From Cryobacterium sp. MP_M3 (GTDB lineage: Bacteria; Actinomycetota; Actinomycetes; Actinomycetales; Microbacteriaceae), in NCBI RefSeq assembly GCF_015752155.1, contig NZ_JADOVI010000001.1, positions 124,001 to 188,000 on the forward strand: a stretch of DNA of 64,000 nucleotides. The letters are read 5' to 3'. Shown piece by piece: positions 32,906 through 41,312 of the stretch. A program made the position numbers and the translations under genes. How positions within the stretch are numbered: the first letter of the stretch is position 1; each line of letters begins with the position of its first letter. The notes beneath the pieces were generated by a model. It ran no database searches, was not told where the DNA came from, and was given only the letters and a program-made list of their open reading frames with translations.

Positions 32906-33976
32906 GTGAAACCGAGCGTGCCCCTGTTCCGCCGCGGCTCTTCCGTGACGAGCCAGCTCGGCCTCAGCGATCGCATTTTCTCGTCGAAAGGCGACCGCGG
33001 CCTCGCGGCCGGCATCGACGTCGGCCTCGAACAGGTCGAGGCGAGCCTGCTCAGCGAGGTCACCTTCGCCGACGGGGTCGCGAACGTCACCAGCCGATAC
33101 CTCCTGAACGCGGGCGGCAAGCGCGTGCGCCCGATGCTCGCCCTGCTCACCGCCCACCTCGGCAGCGGCGTGCTCGACGAGGTGGTCACCGCAGCCACCG
33201 CGATCGAGATCACCCACCTGGCCTCGCTGTATCACGACGACGTGATGGACGACGCGCACCAGCGCCGCGGGGTGCCCAGCGCCCAGACCGTGTGGGGAAA
33301 CTCCATTGCGATCCTCACCGGGGACCTCCTGTTCGCGCGGGCCAGCCAGTTGATGGCCCGGCTGGGAGAGCGGGCGATCCGCCTGCAGGCAGACACCTTC
33401 GAACGTCTCGTGCTCGGCCAGCTGCACGAGACAGTCGGGCCGCACGACGGTGAAGACCCGGTGGAGCACTACATCCAGGTTCTCGCCGACAAGACCGGCT
33501 CGCTGATCGCAGCCGCGGCCCAGGCCGGGGTCATCTTCTCGGACGCGTCCGACGACTACGAGCGCCCGGTGGTGCAGTTCGGCGAGAAGATCGGCGTCGC
33601 CTTCCAGCTCATCGACGACGTGCTCGACCTGTCCCCCCAGCCGGAGGAAACGGGCAAGTTCGCCGGCACCGACCTCCGCGCCGGCGTGGCGACCCTGCCG
33701 GTGCTCCGGCTCCGGGAACGCGCGCCAGGCGACGCGGGCGCGGCCGCACTGCTGGCCAGGCTCGAACGCGACGTGATGGCCCCCGGCGCCGCCGCCGGCG
33801 AGGCGGCGGACTCGGCCATCGCCGCCCTCCGCGAGCACGACGTCACCACCCAGACCCTCTCCGAGGCGCACGGCTGGGCGCGCGACGCCGTCGCCGCGCT
33901 CTCCCCGCTGCCCGACGGATCCGTGAAGAAGGCGCTCACGCGATTCGCGGACACGATCGTCGAGCGATCCAGTTAG
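32906..33976 (+). CDS. Polyprenyl diphosphate synthase (menaquinone side chain)
   Basis: The 356-residue trans-prenyltransferase has the first Asp-rich motif HDDVMDDA and the second QLIDDVLDL, plus GGKRVRPML. It extends isoprenyl diphosphates; product length (hepta- to nona-prenyl) cannot be told by eye. It is expected to feed MenA. TAGGCT ends six bases before the GTG, so it has its own probable leaderless promoter although it follows menG closely. The ferredoxin reductase gene begins ten bases after its stop. Confidence 0.94.
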   Translation: MKPSVPLFRRGSSVTSQLGLSDRIFSSKGDRGLAAGIDVGLEQVEASLLSEVTFADGVANVTSRYLLNAGGKRVRPMLALLTAHLGSGVLDEVVTAATAIEITHLASLYHDDVMDDAHQRRGVPSAQTVWGNSIAILTGDLLFARASQLMARLGERAIRLQADTFERLVLGQLHETVGPHDGEDPVEHYIQVLADKTGSLIAAAAQAGVIFSDASDDYERPVVQFGEKIGVAFQLIDDVLDLSPQPEETGKFAGTDLRAGVATLPVLRLRERAPGDAGAAALLARLERDVMAPGAAAGEAADSAIAALREHDVTTQTLSEAHGWARDAVAALSPLPDGSVKKALTRFADTIVERSS

Positions 33977-33986
33977 AAAGGCTTCC

Positions 33987-35390
33987 ATGACCAAGTTGCG
34001 ATTGGCCATCGTCGGCGCGGGACCTGCCGGCATCTACGCCGCCGACATCCTGCTCAAGGCCGAACGGAATTTCGACGTGTCGATCGACCTGTTCGACCAC
34101 CTCCCGGCACCCTACGGACTGGTGCGCTACGGCGTCGCACCCGACCACCCGCGGATCAAGGGCATCATCACCGCGCTGCGCGACGTGCTCGACCGCGGCG
34201 ACATCCGGGTATTCGGAAACGTGCGGTTCGGCGTCGACATCACCATGGACGACCTGAAGACGCACTACAACGCGGTCATCTTCGCCACGGGCGCCGTGCG
34301 CGACGCCGACCTCAAGATCCCCGGGATCGAGCTGGAGGGCTCCTACGGGGCCGCCCGGTTCGTCAGCTGGTTCGACGGGCACCCCGATTATCCGCGCACC
34401 TGGCCGCTCGAGGCCAGGCAGGTCGCGGTCATCGGCAACGGGAACGTGGCCCTGGACGTGTCGCGCATGCTGGCCAAGCACGCGGACGACCTGCTGCCCA
34501 CGGAGATCCCGGCCAACGTCTACGAGGGGCTCCAGGCGTCCGCCGTCACCGACGTGCACGTGTTCGGCCGGCGCGGCCCGACCTCGGTCAAGTTCACCCC
34601 GCTCGAACTGCGCGAACTCGGCGAACTGCCCGACGTGGACATCGTCGTCTACGACGAGGACTTCGACTACGACGACGCCGCGCGCGACGCCGTGGCCAGC
34701 AACAAGCAGGTCTTCGTCATCGACAAGGTGCTGAACAAGTGGCGCGAGCGCCCGGCCGGCACCGCCAGCCGCCGGCTGCACCTGCACTTCTTCGCCAAGC
34801 CGGTCGAACTCGTCGACGACGGCACGGGCCGGGTCGGCGCGATCCGGTACGAGCGCACCAAACCCGACGGGCACGGCGGCGTCGTCGGCACCGGCGAGAT
34901 CCGCGAGCTCCCGGTTCAAGCCGTCTACCGCGCCGTCGGCTACTTCGGCTCCCCACTGCCCGGTGTGCCGTTCGACAAGAAGCGCGGCGTCATCCCCAAC
35001 CGCGAGGGTCAGGTGCTCTGGAAGGGCGAACCGGACTCCGGATCGGCCAGCGCCAACCAGCAGCTCTACGGCGTCTACGCCACCGGCTGGATCAAGCGCG
35101 GCCCGGTCGGCCTGATCGGCCACACCAAGTCAGACGCGATGGAGACCGTGCGGCACCTGATCAACGACCTCGGCAACTGGTGGCACCCGGCCGAGCCCTC
35201 GGAGGAGAGCGTGCTGGCCATGCTCGACGAACGCGGGATCGAGTACACCAACCTCGACGGCTGGCACCGCCTCGACCAGCACGAGCTCGCGCTCGGCGCG
35301 GCCGAGGGACGCACCCGGATCAAGGTCGTCCCGCGCGAGGACATGATCGCGGTCTCCCGCCGCGAGCCGGCGAGCGTCCCGACCGAGTAA
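33987..35390 (+). CDS. fprA: Ferredoxin/adrenodoxin-type NADP+ reductase (FprA-like)
   Basis: The 467-residue flavoprotein has the FAD site VGAGPAGIYAA, the NADP site VIGNGNVALDVSRML and the family segment LPAPYGLVRYGVAPDHPRIK, matching mycobacterial FprA and adrenodoxin reductase. It moves electrons between NADPH and ferredoxins. GAAAGG precedes the ATG. It is probably co-transcribed with the prenyl synthase, and so tied to the respiratory block. Confidence 0.94.
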   Translation: MTKLRLAIVGAGPAGIYAADILLKAERNFDVSIDLFDHLPAPYGLVRYGVAPDHPRIKGIITALRDVLDRGDIRVFGNVRFGVDITMDDLKTHYNAVIFATGAVRDADLKIPGIELEGSYGAARFVSWFDGHPDYPRTWPLEARQVAVIGNGNVALDVSRMLAKHADDLLPTEIPANVYEGLQASAVTDVHVFGRRGPTSVKFTPLELRELGELPDVDIVVYDEDFDYDDAARDAVASNKQVFVIDKVLNKWRERPAGTASRRLHLHFFAKPVELVDDGTGRVGAIRYERTKPDGHGGVVGTGEIRELPVQAVYRAVGYFGSPLPGVPFDKKRGVIPNREGQVLWKGEPDSGSASANQQLYGVYATGWIKRGPVGLIGHTKSDAMETVRHLINDLGNWWHPAEPSEESVLAMLDERGIEYTNLDGWHRLDQHELALGAAEGRTRIKVVPREDMIAVSRREPASVPTE

Positions 35391-35400
35391 CGCCGGCCGG

Positions 35401-35889
35401 CTAGCGGAAGTTCACGAACTGCAGCGCGACCTCGAGGTCCTTGCCCTTGAGCAGGGCCATCGTGGCCTGCAGGTCGTCGCGGCTCTTCGAGCTGACGCGC
35501 AGTTCGTCGCCCTGGATCTGGCTCTTGACGCCCTTGGGGCCCTCGTCGCGGATGATCTTGTTGATCTTCTTCGCGTTCTCCTGGTCGATGCCGGCCTTCA
35601 TCGAGGCCTCGATCCGGAACTCCTTGCCGGAGGCGAAGGGTTCGCCGGCGTCCAGGCTGCGCAGGGAGATGCCGCGCTTGATCAGCTTCGATTCGAACAC
35701 CTCGAGGATCGCCTTGACGCGCTCCTCGGAGTTGGCCTTCATGAGCACCTTCTCGCCACTCATCTCGATCGAGGCGCCGACGTTCTTGAAGTCGTAGCGC
35801 TGGGCGACTTCCTTGTGGGCCTGGTTGAGGGCGTTGTCGACCTCCATCGGGTCGACCTTGCTGACGATGTCGAACGTTGAGTCTGCCAT
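35401..35889 (-). CDS. yajQ: YajQ family nucleotide-binding protein
   Basis: The 162-residue protein has the two ferredoxin-like halves of Yaj[22 protein letters not shown] at the start (here named by [10 protein letters not shown]) and [20 protein letters not shown] at the end. YajQ proteins bind RNA or nucleotides, and some bind cyclic di-GMP; which applies here is unknown. Length is normal. TAACAT on the minus strand lies seven bases before the ATG. It is convergent with fprA, ten bases away. Confidence 0.95.
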   Translation of the reverse strand: MADSTFDIVSKVDPMEVDNALNQAHKEVAQRYDFKNVGASIEMSGEKVLMKANSEERVKAILEVFESKLIKRGISLRSLDAGEPFASGKEFRIEASMKAGIDQENAKKINKIIRDEGPKGVKSQIQGDELRVSSKSRDDLQATMALLKGKDLEVALQFVNFR

Positions 35890-35970
35890 GCCTGCAATGT
35901 TATCGAGTGGGACGCTCCATCACGACAGCCGGGTGTCGCCCGGCGGCGGAGATCGGCCGCCCGGGCCGGC

Positions 35971-36987
35971 TCAGCGGGGCGTCTGAGCGGTGCTCGAGCG
36001 CACGATGAGCTCGAACGGCATCGGCGTGTTCAGTCTCGGCGTGAGGTGCTTGCCCGGGCTGAGCTGGTCGAGCAGGATCTCGACCGCCTTCGCGCCCTGG
36101 CCCTGGGGGAACTGGGCGATCGTGCTCAGCCCGAAGAAGTCGGCCAGCTCGTGGTCGTCCACGCCGATCACGGAGACGTCCCGCGGCACGACCAGGCCGA
36201 GGTCCCTGGCCGCCAGGATGGCACCGATCGCCATCTCGTCGGAGGCGGCGAAGATGGCGGTCGGGCGGTCGTGGGGGTTGCCGAGGAGCTGCTTCGCCGC
36301 CTGGTAGCCGCCGCGCATCGTGAAGTCGGCCGTCATGAACAGTTCGGCGGCCGGGGTGATCCCGGCCGCGTCGAGGGCGTTCTCGTAGCCGACCCTCCGG
36401 TTCGTCGGCAGGTGGAAGTCCAGGTCGAGGTCCTTGTTGCCGCCGATGTGCGCGATCCGGGTGTGCCCGAGCGCCAGGAGATGCTCGGTGGCCAGCCGGG
36501 CGACGGCGACGTCGTCGATGGTGAGGGTGCGCACTCCCTCGATCGGGCCGCCGACGCCGACGAGGGGCTTGCCGAGCGCATGCAGGCTGGTCACCTCGGT
36601 CGCCGTCAGCTCGAGCGAAATGGCGATCACGGCATCCACTCGCTGGCGAAGCAGGAAATGGTCGAACACGCTGCGTCGCTCGGCGCCGCCGCCGGTGAGG
36701 CTGTACAGGGTGAGGTCATAGCCGTTCTTCAACAGGGACTTCTGGGCGCCCTCGACCACACTGGAGAAGAACCAGCGGTCGAGGAACGGAACGACGACGC
36801 CGATGTTCTTCATCCGCCCGGAGGCCAGGCTCGACGCCGTCGACGAGACGACGTAGCCCAGCTCGTCGGCCGCCGCCTCCACCTTCAGTCGGGTGGCGGG
36901 GGAGACGTGGCCGTTGCCGCTCAGGGCGCGCGAAACCGTGGCGGTGGAGACGCCCGCGTGACGGGCGACCTCGTCGATGCCGACCAT
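35971..36987 (-). CDS. LacI-family transcriptional regulator
   Basis: The 338-residue protein has the N-terminal helix-turn-helix IDEVARHAGVSTATVSRALSG, cited as VSTATVSRALSG, the hinge helix ASSLASGRMKNIGVVVP and a sugar-binding periplasmic-like domain ending at about residue 335. It should repress sugar genes until an inducer binds. No sugar gene is adjacent. The maltose cluster starting 4.3 kb away, with LacI-type operators at 43013 and 43109, is the nearest candidate regulon; that link is inference. Confidence 0.9.
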   Translation of the reverse strand: MVGIDEVARHAGVSTATVSRALSGNGHVSPATRLKVEAAADELGYVVSSTASSLASGRMKNIGVVVPFLDRWFFSSVVEGAQKSLLKNGYDLTLYSLTGGGAERRSVFDHFLLRQRVDAVIAISLELTATEVTSLHALGKPLVGVGGPIEGVRTLTIDDVAVARLATEHLLALGHTRIAHIGGNKDLDLDFHLPTNRRVGYENALDAAGITPAAELFMTADFTMRGGYQAAKQLLGNPHDRPTAIFAASDEMAIGAILAARDLGLVVPRDVSVIGVDDHELADFFGLSTIAQFPQGQGAKAVEILLDQLSPGKHLTPRLNTPMPFELIVRSSTAQTPR

Positions 36988-37142
36988 ACGGTTCCTAACG
37001 GCGGTGAATTTGAGCCTTCTTCGATCATATCGACCGGCGGATGCGCGCCGATCCCGGGCCTTGATTTCTCACTGGGACCAAAACCCTTGTATTCTGTCTG
37101 AGCGTCTCCGGTCACGTGTTCACATATGGTCGGGTGCGTATT

Positions 37143-37224
37143 GGCAAGTTACCCAAGTGGCCAAAGGGATCTGACTGTAAATCAGCCGTCTTAGACTTCG
37201 GGGGTTCGAATCCCTCACTTGCCA
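37143..37224 (+). tRNA. tRNA-Tyr: tRNA-Tyr(GTA)
   Basis: The 82-base class II cloverleaf has a GGCAAGT/ACTTGCC acceptor stem, the anticodon arm CTGA-CTGTAAA-TCAG giving GTA, a long variable arm, and the T loop TTCGAAT. CCA is not encoded. Confidence 0.95.
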
Positions 37225-37256
37225 CTCACTCTTTGCGTGTCCCGTAGCCTTGCAGC

Positions 37257-38090
37257 ATGACTGCTCCCGCTTCGACCGAGCTGCTCCGCCTCGCCCAGGA
37301 GATCGCCCTCGAAGCGGGCGAGCTCGCCCTGACCCGGCGGGCCGAGGGTGTTCACGTTGCGGCGTCCAAGTCCTCGCCCGAGGACGTGGTCACGGATGCC
37401 GACCGCGAGACCGAGGCGCTTATCCGCCGCCGCCTGGCCGACGCCCGTCCCCACGACGGCTTCTTCGGCGAGGAATCCGCCGCCACCGGTGGCACCTCCG
37501 GGCTGACCTGGGTGGTCGACCCGATCGACGGAACCGTCAACTACCTTTACGGGATCCCGGCCTGGGGTGTCAGCATCGCCGTCGTCGAGGGTGACCCCGA
37601 CCCGGCGACCTGGACGACCCTGGCCGGCGCGGTGCGGAATCCCGCCGCCGGCGAACTCTTCACCGCCGCCGCCGGGCACGGCTCATTCCTCGGCAAGCGC
37701 AGACTCCAGGTTCCCTCCGGCGTGCCCTTGTCCCTCGCCCTGCTCGGCACCGGGTTCTCCTACCAGGCGGCACGCCGGGAGCGGCAGGCCGACGTCGTGC
37801 GCGGCCTGGTCGGCCAGGTTCGGGACATCCGCCGGATCGGTTCCGCCGCCCTCGACCTGTGTTCGGTGGCCGCCGGCCGGTTGAACCTCTACTACGAGCG
37901 CGGCCTGAAGCCGTGGGACCAGGCGGCAGGCGCCCTGATCGCGCGCGAGGCCGGGGCCCGGGTCGGCGCGTTCGGCGACGACCGGGAAGGGATCGAGCTG
38001 CTGATTGCGGGCGCTCCCGACCTCTACGAGGTGTTCGCGCCGCTATTGTCCGATCTTTTCGACCGCCACATGGATGAGGGCGGTCGGTAG
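37257..38090 (+). CDS. Inositol monophosphatase family protein
   Basis: The 277-residue Mg2+-dependent phosphatase has the metal motifs FGEESA, DPIDGTVNYLYGIP and KPWDQAAGALI. Actinobacterial relatives act on inositol-1-phosphate, histidinol-phosphate or fructose-1,6-bisphosphate, which sequence alone does not separate. TAGCCT ends six bases before the ATG, which lies 33 bases after tRNA-Tyr. Confidence 0.92.
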   Translation: MTAPASTELLRLAQEIALEAGELALTRRAEGVHVAASKSSPEDVVTDADRETEALIRRRLADARPHDGFFGEESAATGGTSGLTWVVDPIDGTVNYLYGIPAWGVSIAVVEGDPDPATWTTLAGAVRNPAAGELFTAAAGHGSFLGKRRLQVPSGVPLSLALLGTGFSYQAARRERQADVVRGLVGQVRDIRRIGSAALDLCSVAAGRLNLYYERGLKPWDQAAGALIAREAGARVGAFGDDREGIELLIAGAPDLYEVFAPLLSDLFDRHMDEGGR

Positions 38091-38317
38091 GGCCGCCACG
38101 CCGGGCGCATCCGCGGAAAACCGGGCGAGTCACCGGCCGGCACGCCCAGTCAGGAGCCTCCGTCGGGAGGCCCGGATACCCCCGTTTTCGGGTGTCATTC
38201 GGCCCCGCGGAATGGGAAATCGGGGCTTCCCGGGTTACCCTGTAGTGATTCGTTACTTTGGCACTGGCCAAGACGACCACTCTGGCTCCCTGTCCAACAC
38301 CCGAAAGAACCTCTCCT

Positions 38318-39739
38318 TTGCCCTCTCACTCCCCTTCATCGGCTGCCTCTGTGCCCGATGCGAGTGACCCGGCAGGACAGCCTTCCGCAGGAGCATCCCT
38401 GACCCGTCGCGAGCTGCGCGAGCGCGAGCGTGCTGCGCGCGCACCCGTGGAGGTCGCCGACGCGCGCCACACGAGCCGCCACGACTCGGGCGTCGTCGCA
38501 ACGCCTGGGGCTGCTGAGCCGGTCGCCGCGGCATCCGTCGAGACCGCACCGATCGAGGCGGCCGCGTTCGAGCCGGCATCGCCCGAAGCCGCCCTGCTTG
38601 AGCCCGCCCTGCTTGAGCCCGCGCCGGTGTTCATGCCCCTCGCCGAGGCCCTCGCCGACGCGGACCTGCGTCTGCCCGAGCTCGACCTGGTCACGATTGC
38701 CGACACGGACCGGCTCGTCGCCGCCCCGGCGGCCTCCCAGGCTCCGGTCTCCGACCTGGAGCAGCTCCAGACGGACGTCTCGCCGGTCACGACCTCGACC
38801 CCGATCCAATTCCCCACCCGGGCCCAGGCCCGCGCCCGGCAGGCCGCCTCGCGCTCCGGTCAGACCGCCTCCCGGCCCGCCGCTTCTCTTCCCGAGGCGC
38901 CGCGGCCCGCCGCGTCGCTGCCCGAGGCATCGGCGCGCGTTGTGGGCATCACGGAAGCCCCTCGACTCCGGGCGTCCGCAACACCGCCCGCGGCCCCCCG
39001 GACGACCAAACCGGCCAACGGACTCGCCCGGCGGCTCGCGACGACCGGCGTGACAGTCGTGGCGATGGCGTTCGTCGCCCTGATGGCCGTCTCCACCTCC
39101 CTGCCGGCCGAGGCGCTGCTCTCCTCCGCCGATGTGCAGGCCGCGGCCCACGCCTCACTGCAGAAGACCAACACCGAGCCGGCCCAGACGCTCACGATGA
39201 GCGGCGGCACCGACGTCATCTCCGTTCAGCGTGACGGCTACGAGTCGAAGACCATCGCCGAGGTCGCCGCGGCCAGCGGCATCCGGATGGAAGCCACGTT
39301 CACCAACAACCCGAACGGCACGATCCAGTGGCCGTTCGCCGTCGGCGTGCACATCGGGGACCAGTTCGGTTTCCGCGACTGCGCCGGCTGCTCGTCCAAC
39401 CACGGCGGCCAGGACTTCAACCCGGGCATCGGCGCCCCGATCCAGTCGATCGCCGACGGCGTCGTGAGCTTCACCGAAGACGGCGAAGGCAGCCTCGGCG
39501 TGCACATGATCATCGACCACATGATCGACGGCAAGCTTGTCTCCAGCGTCTACGCCCACATGATCCACGGCTCGATGCTGTTCAAGACGGGCGACGTCAT
39601 CAAGGTCGGACAGGTCATCGGCAAGGTCGGGAACACCGGGATGTCGACCGGGCCGCACCTGCACTTCGAAATCCGCCTCGGCGGCAAGGACGGCACCAAG
39701 GTCGACCCGCTCGTCTGGCTCCGCGCCAACACGAACTAG
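38318..39739 (+). CDS. M23 (LytM-type) peptidoglycan endopeptidase
   Basis: This secreted or membrane-anchored hydrolase has about 473 residues. A long Ala/Pro/Ser-rich cytoplasmic part is followed by one membrane span (VVAMAFVALMAVST) and a C-terminal LytM domain. The zinc ligands are in SNHGGQDF and GPHLHFEI, so the active site is complete. The start is uncertain: I prefer the TTG at 38318, after GAAAG, over the TTG at 38258. The 227 bases upstream hold hairpins but no riboswitch that I can recognise. Confidence 0.88.
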   Translation: MPSHSPSSAASVPDASDPAGQPSAGASLTRRELRERERAARAPVEVADARHTSRHDSGVVATPGAAEPVAAASVETAPIEAAAFEPASPEAALLEPALLEPAPVFMPLAEALADADLRLPELDLVTIADTDRLVAAPAASQAPVSDLEQLQTDVSPVTTSTPIQFPTRAQARARQAASRSGQTASRPAASLPEAPRPAASLPEASARVVGITEAPRLRASATPPAAPRTTKPANGLARRLATTGVTVVAMAFVALMAVSTSLPAEALLSSADVQAAAHASLQKTNTEPAQTLTMSGGTDVISVQRDGYESKTIAEVAAASGIRMEATFTNNPNGTIQWPFAVGVHIGDQFGFRDCAGCSSNHGGQDFNPGIGAPIQSIADGVVSFTEDGEGSLGVHMIIDHMIDGKLVSSVYAHMIHGSMLFKTGDVIKVGQVIGKVGNTGMSTGPHLHFEIRLGGKDGTKVDPLVWLRANTN

Positions 39740-39838
39740 CGGCTTCCTCAGCTCCGGCCGCCACGGCTTGGCATTCCTCGGCTTGGCCCGTCACGGCTGA
39801 GCCGCACCGGCTCCGGCTGGCGCGGCTCGCCCGTCGGC

Positions 39839-40639
39839 TCAGGCGCGGTCGCGTTCGGTCAGCTCATCATGCATGCGGGAACGGCTGAGGGCACTCAAAA
39901 AGCCCTCAGGCAGCGCGTACTGCGACAGCCCGGCGATGCTGAGGATGTCAGTCTCCGCCCGGTCGTCGGGCTCGAGGGCGACGACCTGGTCGTGCAGGCG
40001 TTCCATCTTCACGTCGAGGCGATTGGCGACATCCGCCGCCTGTTTCAGGTCGCGCACGAGGTCGACCGGCACCTCGCCCTGGTACTTGTAGAAGATCTTG
40101 TGTTCGAGGCTGGCCCAGAAGTCCATCGCGACGGTGCGGATCTGGATCTCGACCGTGACCGGTTCGACCCGGTCCGACATGAAGACCGGGATCGCGGCGA
40201 TGAGGTGCAGGCTCTTGTACCCGTTGGGCTTCGGCGCCGCGATGTAGTCCTTGACGTCGAGCACGGTGATGTCCTGTTGGCTCGTGAGCATGTCCAGGAT
40301 GCGGTACGTGTCGGAGATGAAGCTGCAGGTGATCCGGATGCCGGCGATGTCCTGGATCTGGGCGCGGATGTCATCGAGCACGAGCGGGCAGCCCTTGCGG
40401 ACGGCCTTCTTCAGGATGCCCTCCGGCGACTTGAGTCGGAAGTTCACGTGCTCGATCGGGCTGTAGTCGTGGATCGCGCTGAACTCTTCCTTGAGGATGT
40501 TGATCTTGGTCATCATCTCGTCGGTCGCGAACTTGTACGACATCATGAATCGGGTGAGCTCGGTCTTCAGCTCCCGACGCTCGGCGACGCTCCCGGCGGT
40601 GTCGAACCCCTTGTCGATGCCTCTGACGGCCACGGTCAC
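39839..40639 (-). CDS. Small alarmone synthetase, RelA/SpoT domain
   Basis: The 266-residue protein has only the (p)ppGpp synthetase domain: DIAGIRITCSF, APKPNGYKSLHL and EIQIRTVAMDFWASLEHKI are intact. There is no hydrolase or TGS domain, so it is a RelQ/RelP-like small synthetase. It would make pppGpp or ppGpp from ATP and GTP/GDP under stress. It is convergent with the M23 gene, with 99 bases between; that gap shows no T-run terminator. Confidence 0.92.
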   Translation of the reverse strand: MTVAVRGIDKGFDTAGSVAERRELKTELTRFMMSYKFATDEMMTKINILKEEFSAIHDYSPIEHVNFRLKSPEGILKKAVRKGCPLVLDDIRAQIQDIAGIRITCSFISDTYRILDMLTSQQDITVLDVKDYIAAPKPNGYKSLHLIAAIPVFMSDRVEPVTVEIQIRTVAMDFWASLEHKIFYKYQGEVPVDLVRDLKQAADVANRLDVKMERLHDQVVALEPDDRAETDILSIAGLSQYALPEGFLSALSRSRMHDELTERDRA

Positions 40640-40715
40640 TCCTCCTGGGCGCTCAACTTGCCGGCGCCGCAGGTCGATTCTCCCACTCGGGGTTGCGGGT
40701 GGGCTGGTAGGGCGC

Positions 40716-40776
40716 GAATGCAGGATGCCGCGGCCGGGCGGGGCGCCGGGGGCCTCGTTCCTGGTCGGCGTCCTGC
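40716..40776. repeat. Palindromic repeat, copy 1
   Basis: GAATGCAGGATGCC at the left pairs with GGCGTCCTGC at the right, with a GC-rich core. The first 25 bases match copy 2 (41182-41246) closely. It lies upstream of a broken gene. Confidence 0.7.
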
Positions 40777-40854
40777 AGACCGGCCCGCAGCTGAAGAGTG
40801 CACAGATTCCGGGGCCGGAGCGCTGCGGGTGCCGGCACGCGGCATCCTGAGGCG

Positions 40855-41183
40855 ATGACGGAGGCCGCGGCAGCGATCACCCGGCGCGGCGGGGTCGCGA
40901 ACTACCGGCAGTTGGAGTCCGCGGGGGTGCCCCGGTCTTAGGTGGTCCTCGCGTGCCGCTCAGGGAGCGTCTGGATGGTGTGCAACGGCTGGTTCGCGGT
41001 ACCGGGGAGGAGGACCGTCGCCGGGACTTCGCGCTCGTCCAGCAGGGCTACCTTGTGCTGAGAATCACCTATCGGATGATCATGCGGGACTGGCAGCGGG
41101 TAATGGACGGCATCCTGGCCCTCGTCCGCCGCGATGAGCACCGCTGGCGTGCCGGCAGGGTCAGGCCGACCCCCGGCAGGTGA
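40855..41183 (+). pseudogene. Remnant of an AbiEi/DUF559-type gene, internally deleted
   Basis: The first 28 codons (ATG at 40855, TAG at 40939) read ITRRGGVANYRQLESAGV, like the N-terminal helix-turn-helix of actinobacterial AbiEi/DUF559 proteins. A second frame, 40953-41183, reads DFALVQQGYLVLRITY and MRDWQRVMDGILALVRR, like the C-terminal end of the DUF559 endonuclease-like domain. The 200 or so residues normally between are missing and the frames differ. Such genes are often abundant type IV antitoxin or Vsr-like homologues in these genomes. The stop codon sits at the edge of palindrome copy 2. Confidence 0.7.
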
Positions 41184-41246
41184 ATGCAGGATGCGGGGGC
41201 CGGGCGAGGCCGGGCGGGGCCTCTCCCGGGGTGGCATCCTGCATTC
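41182..41246. repeat. Palindromic repeat, copy 2 with perfect 13-bp ends
   Basis: GAATGCAGGATGC at 41182-41194 is the exact reverse complement of GCATCCTGCATTC at 41234-41246, with a GC-rich core. It lies between the DUF559 remnant and the alpha-glucosidase stop and may act as a terminator or as a REP/MITE-like mobile palindrome. Confidence 0.85.
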
Positions 41247-41312
41247 GCGAGCGGACATCGGCGCCAGCGGGCTGTCCCGTTGCCACGGCTGCCGCGGCTG
41301 CCGTGGCGGAGC

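Noticed and set aside
38091..38317. Possible cyclic di-AMP (ydaO) riboswitch ahead of the M23 peptidase
   Set aside because: Hairpins are present, but the conserved riboswitch core segments are not recognisable.
40953..41183. 76-codon ORF as an intact small gene
   Set aside because: It matches only the C-terminal end of a larger family, has no ribosome site, and an N-terminal piece of the same family lies just upstream in another frame.
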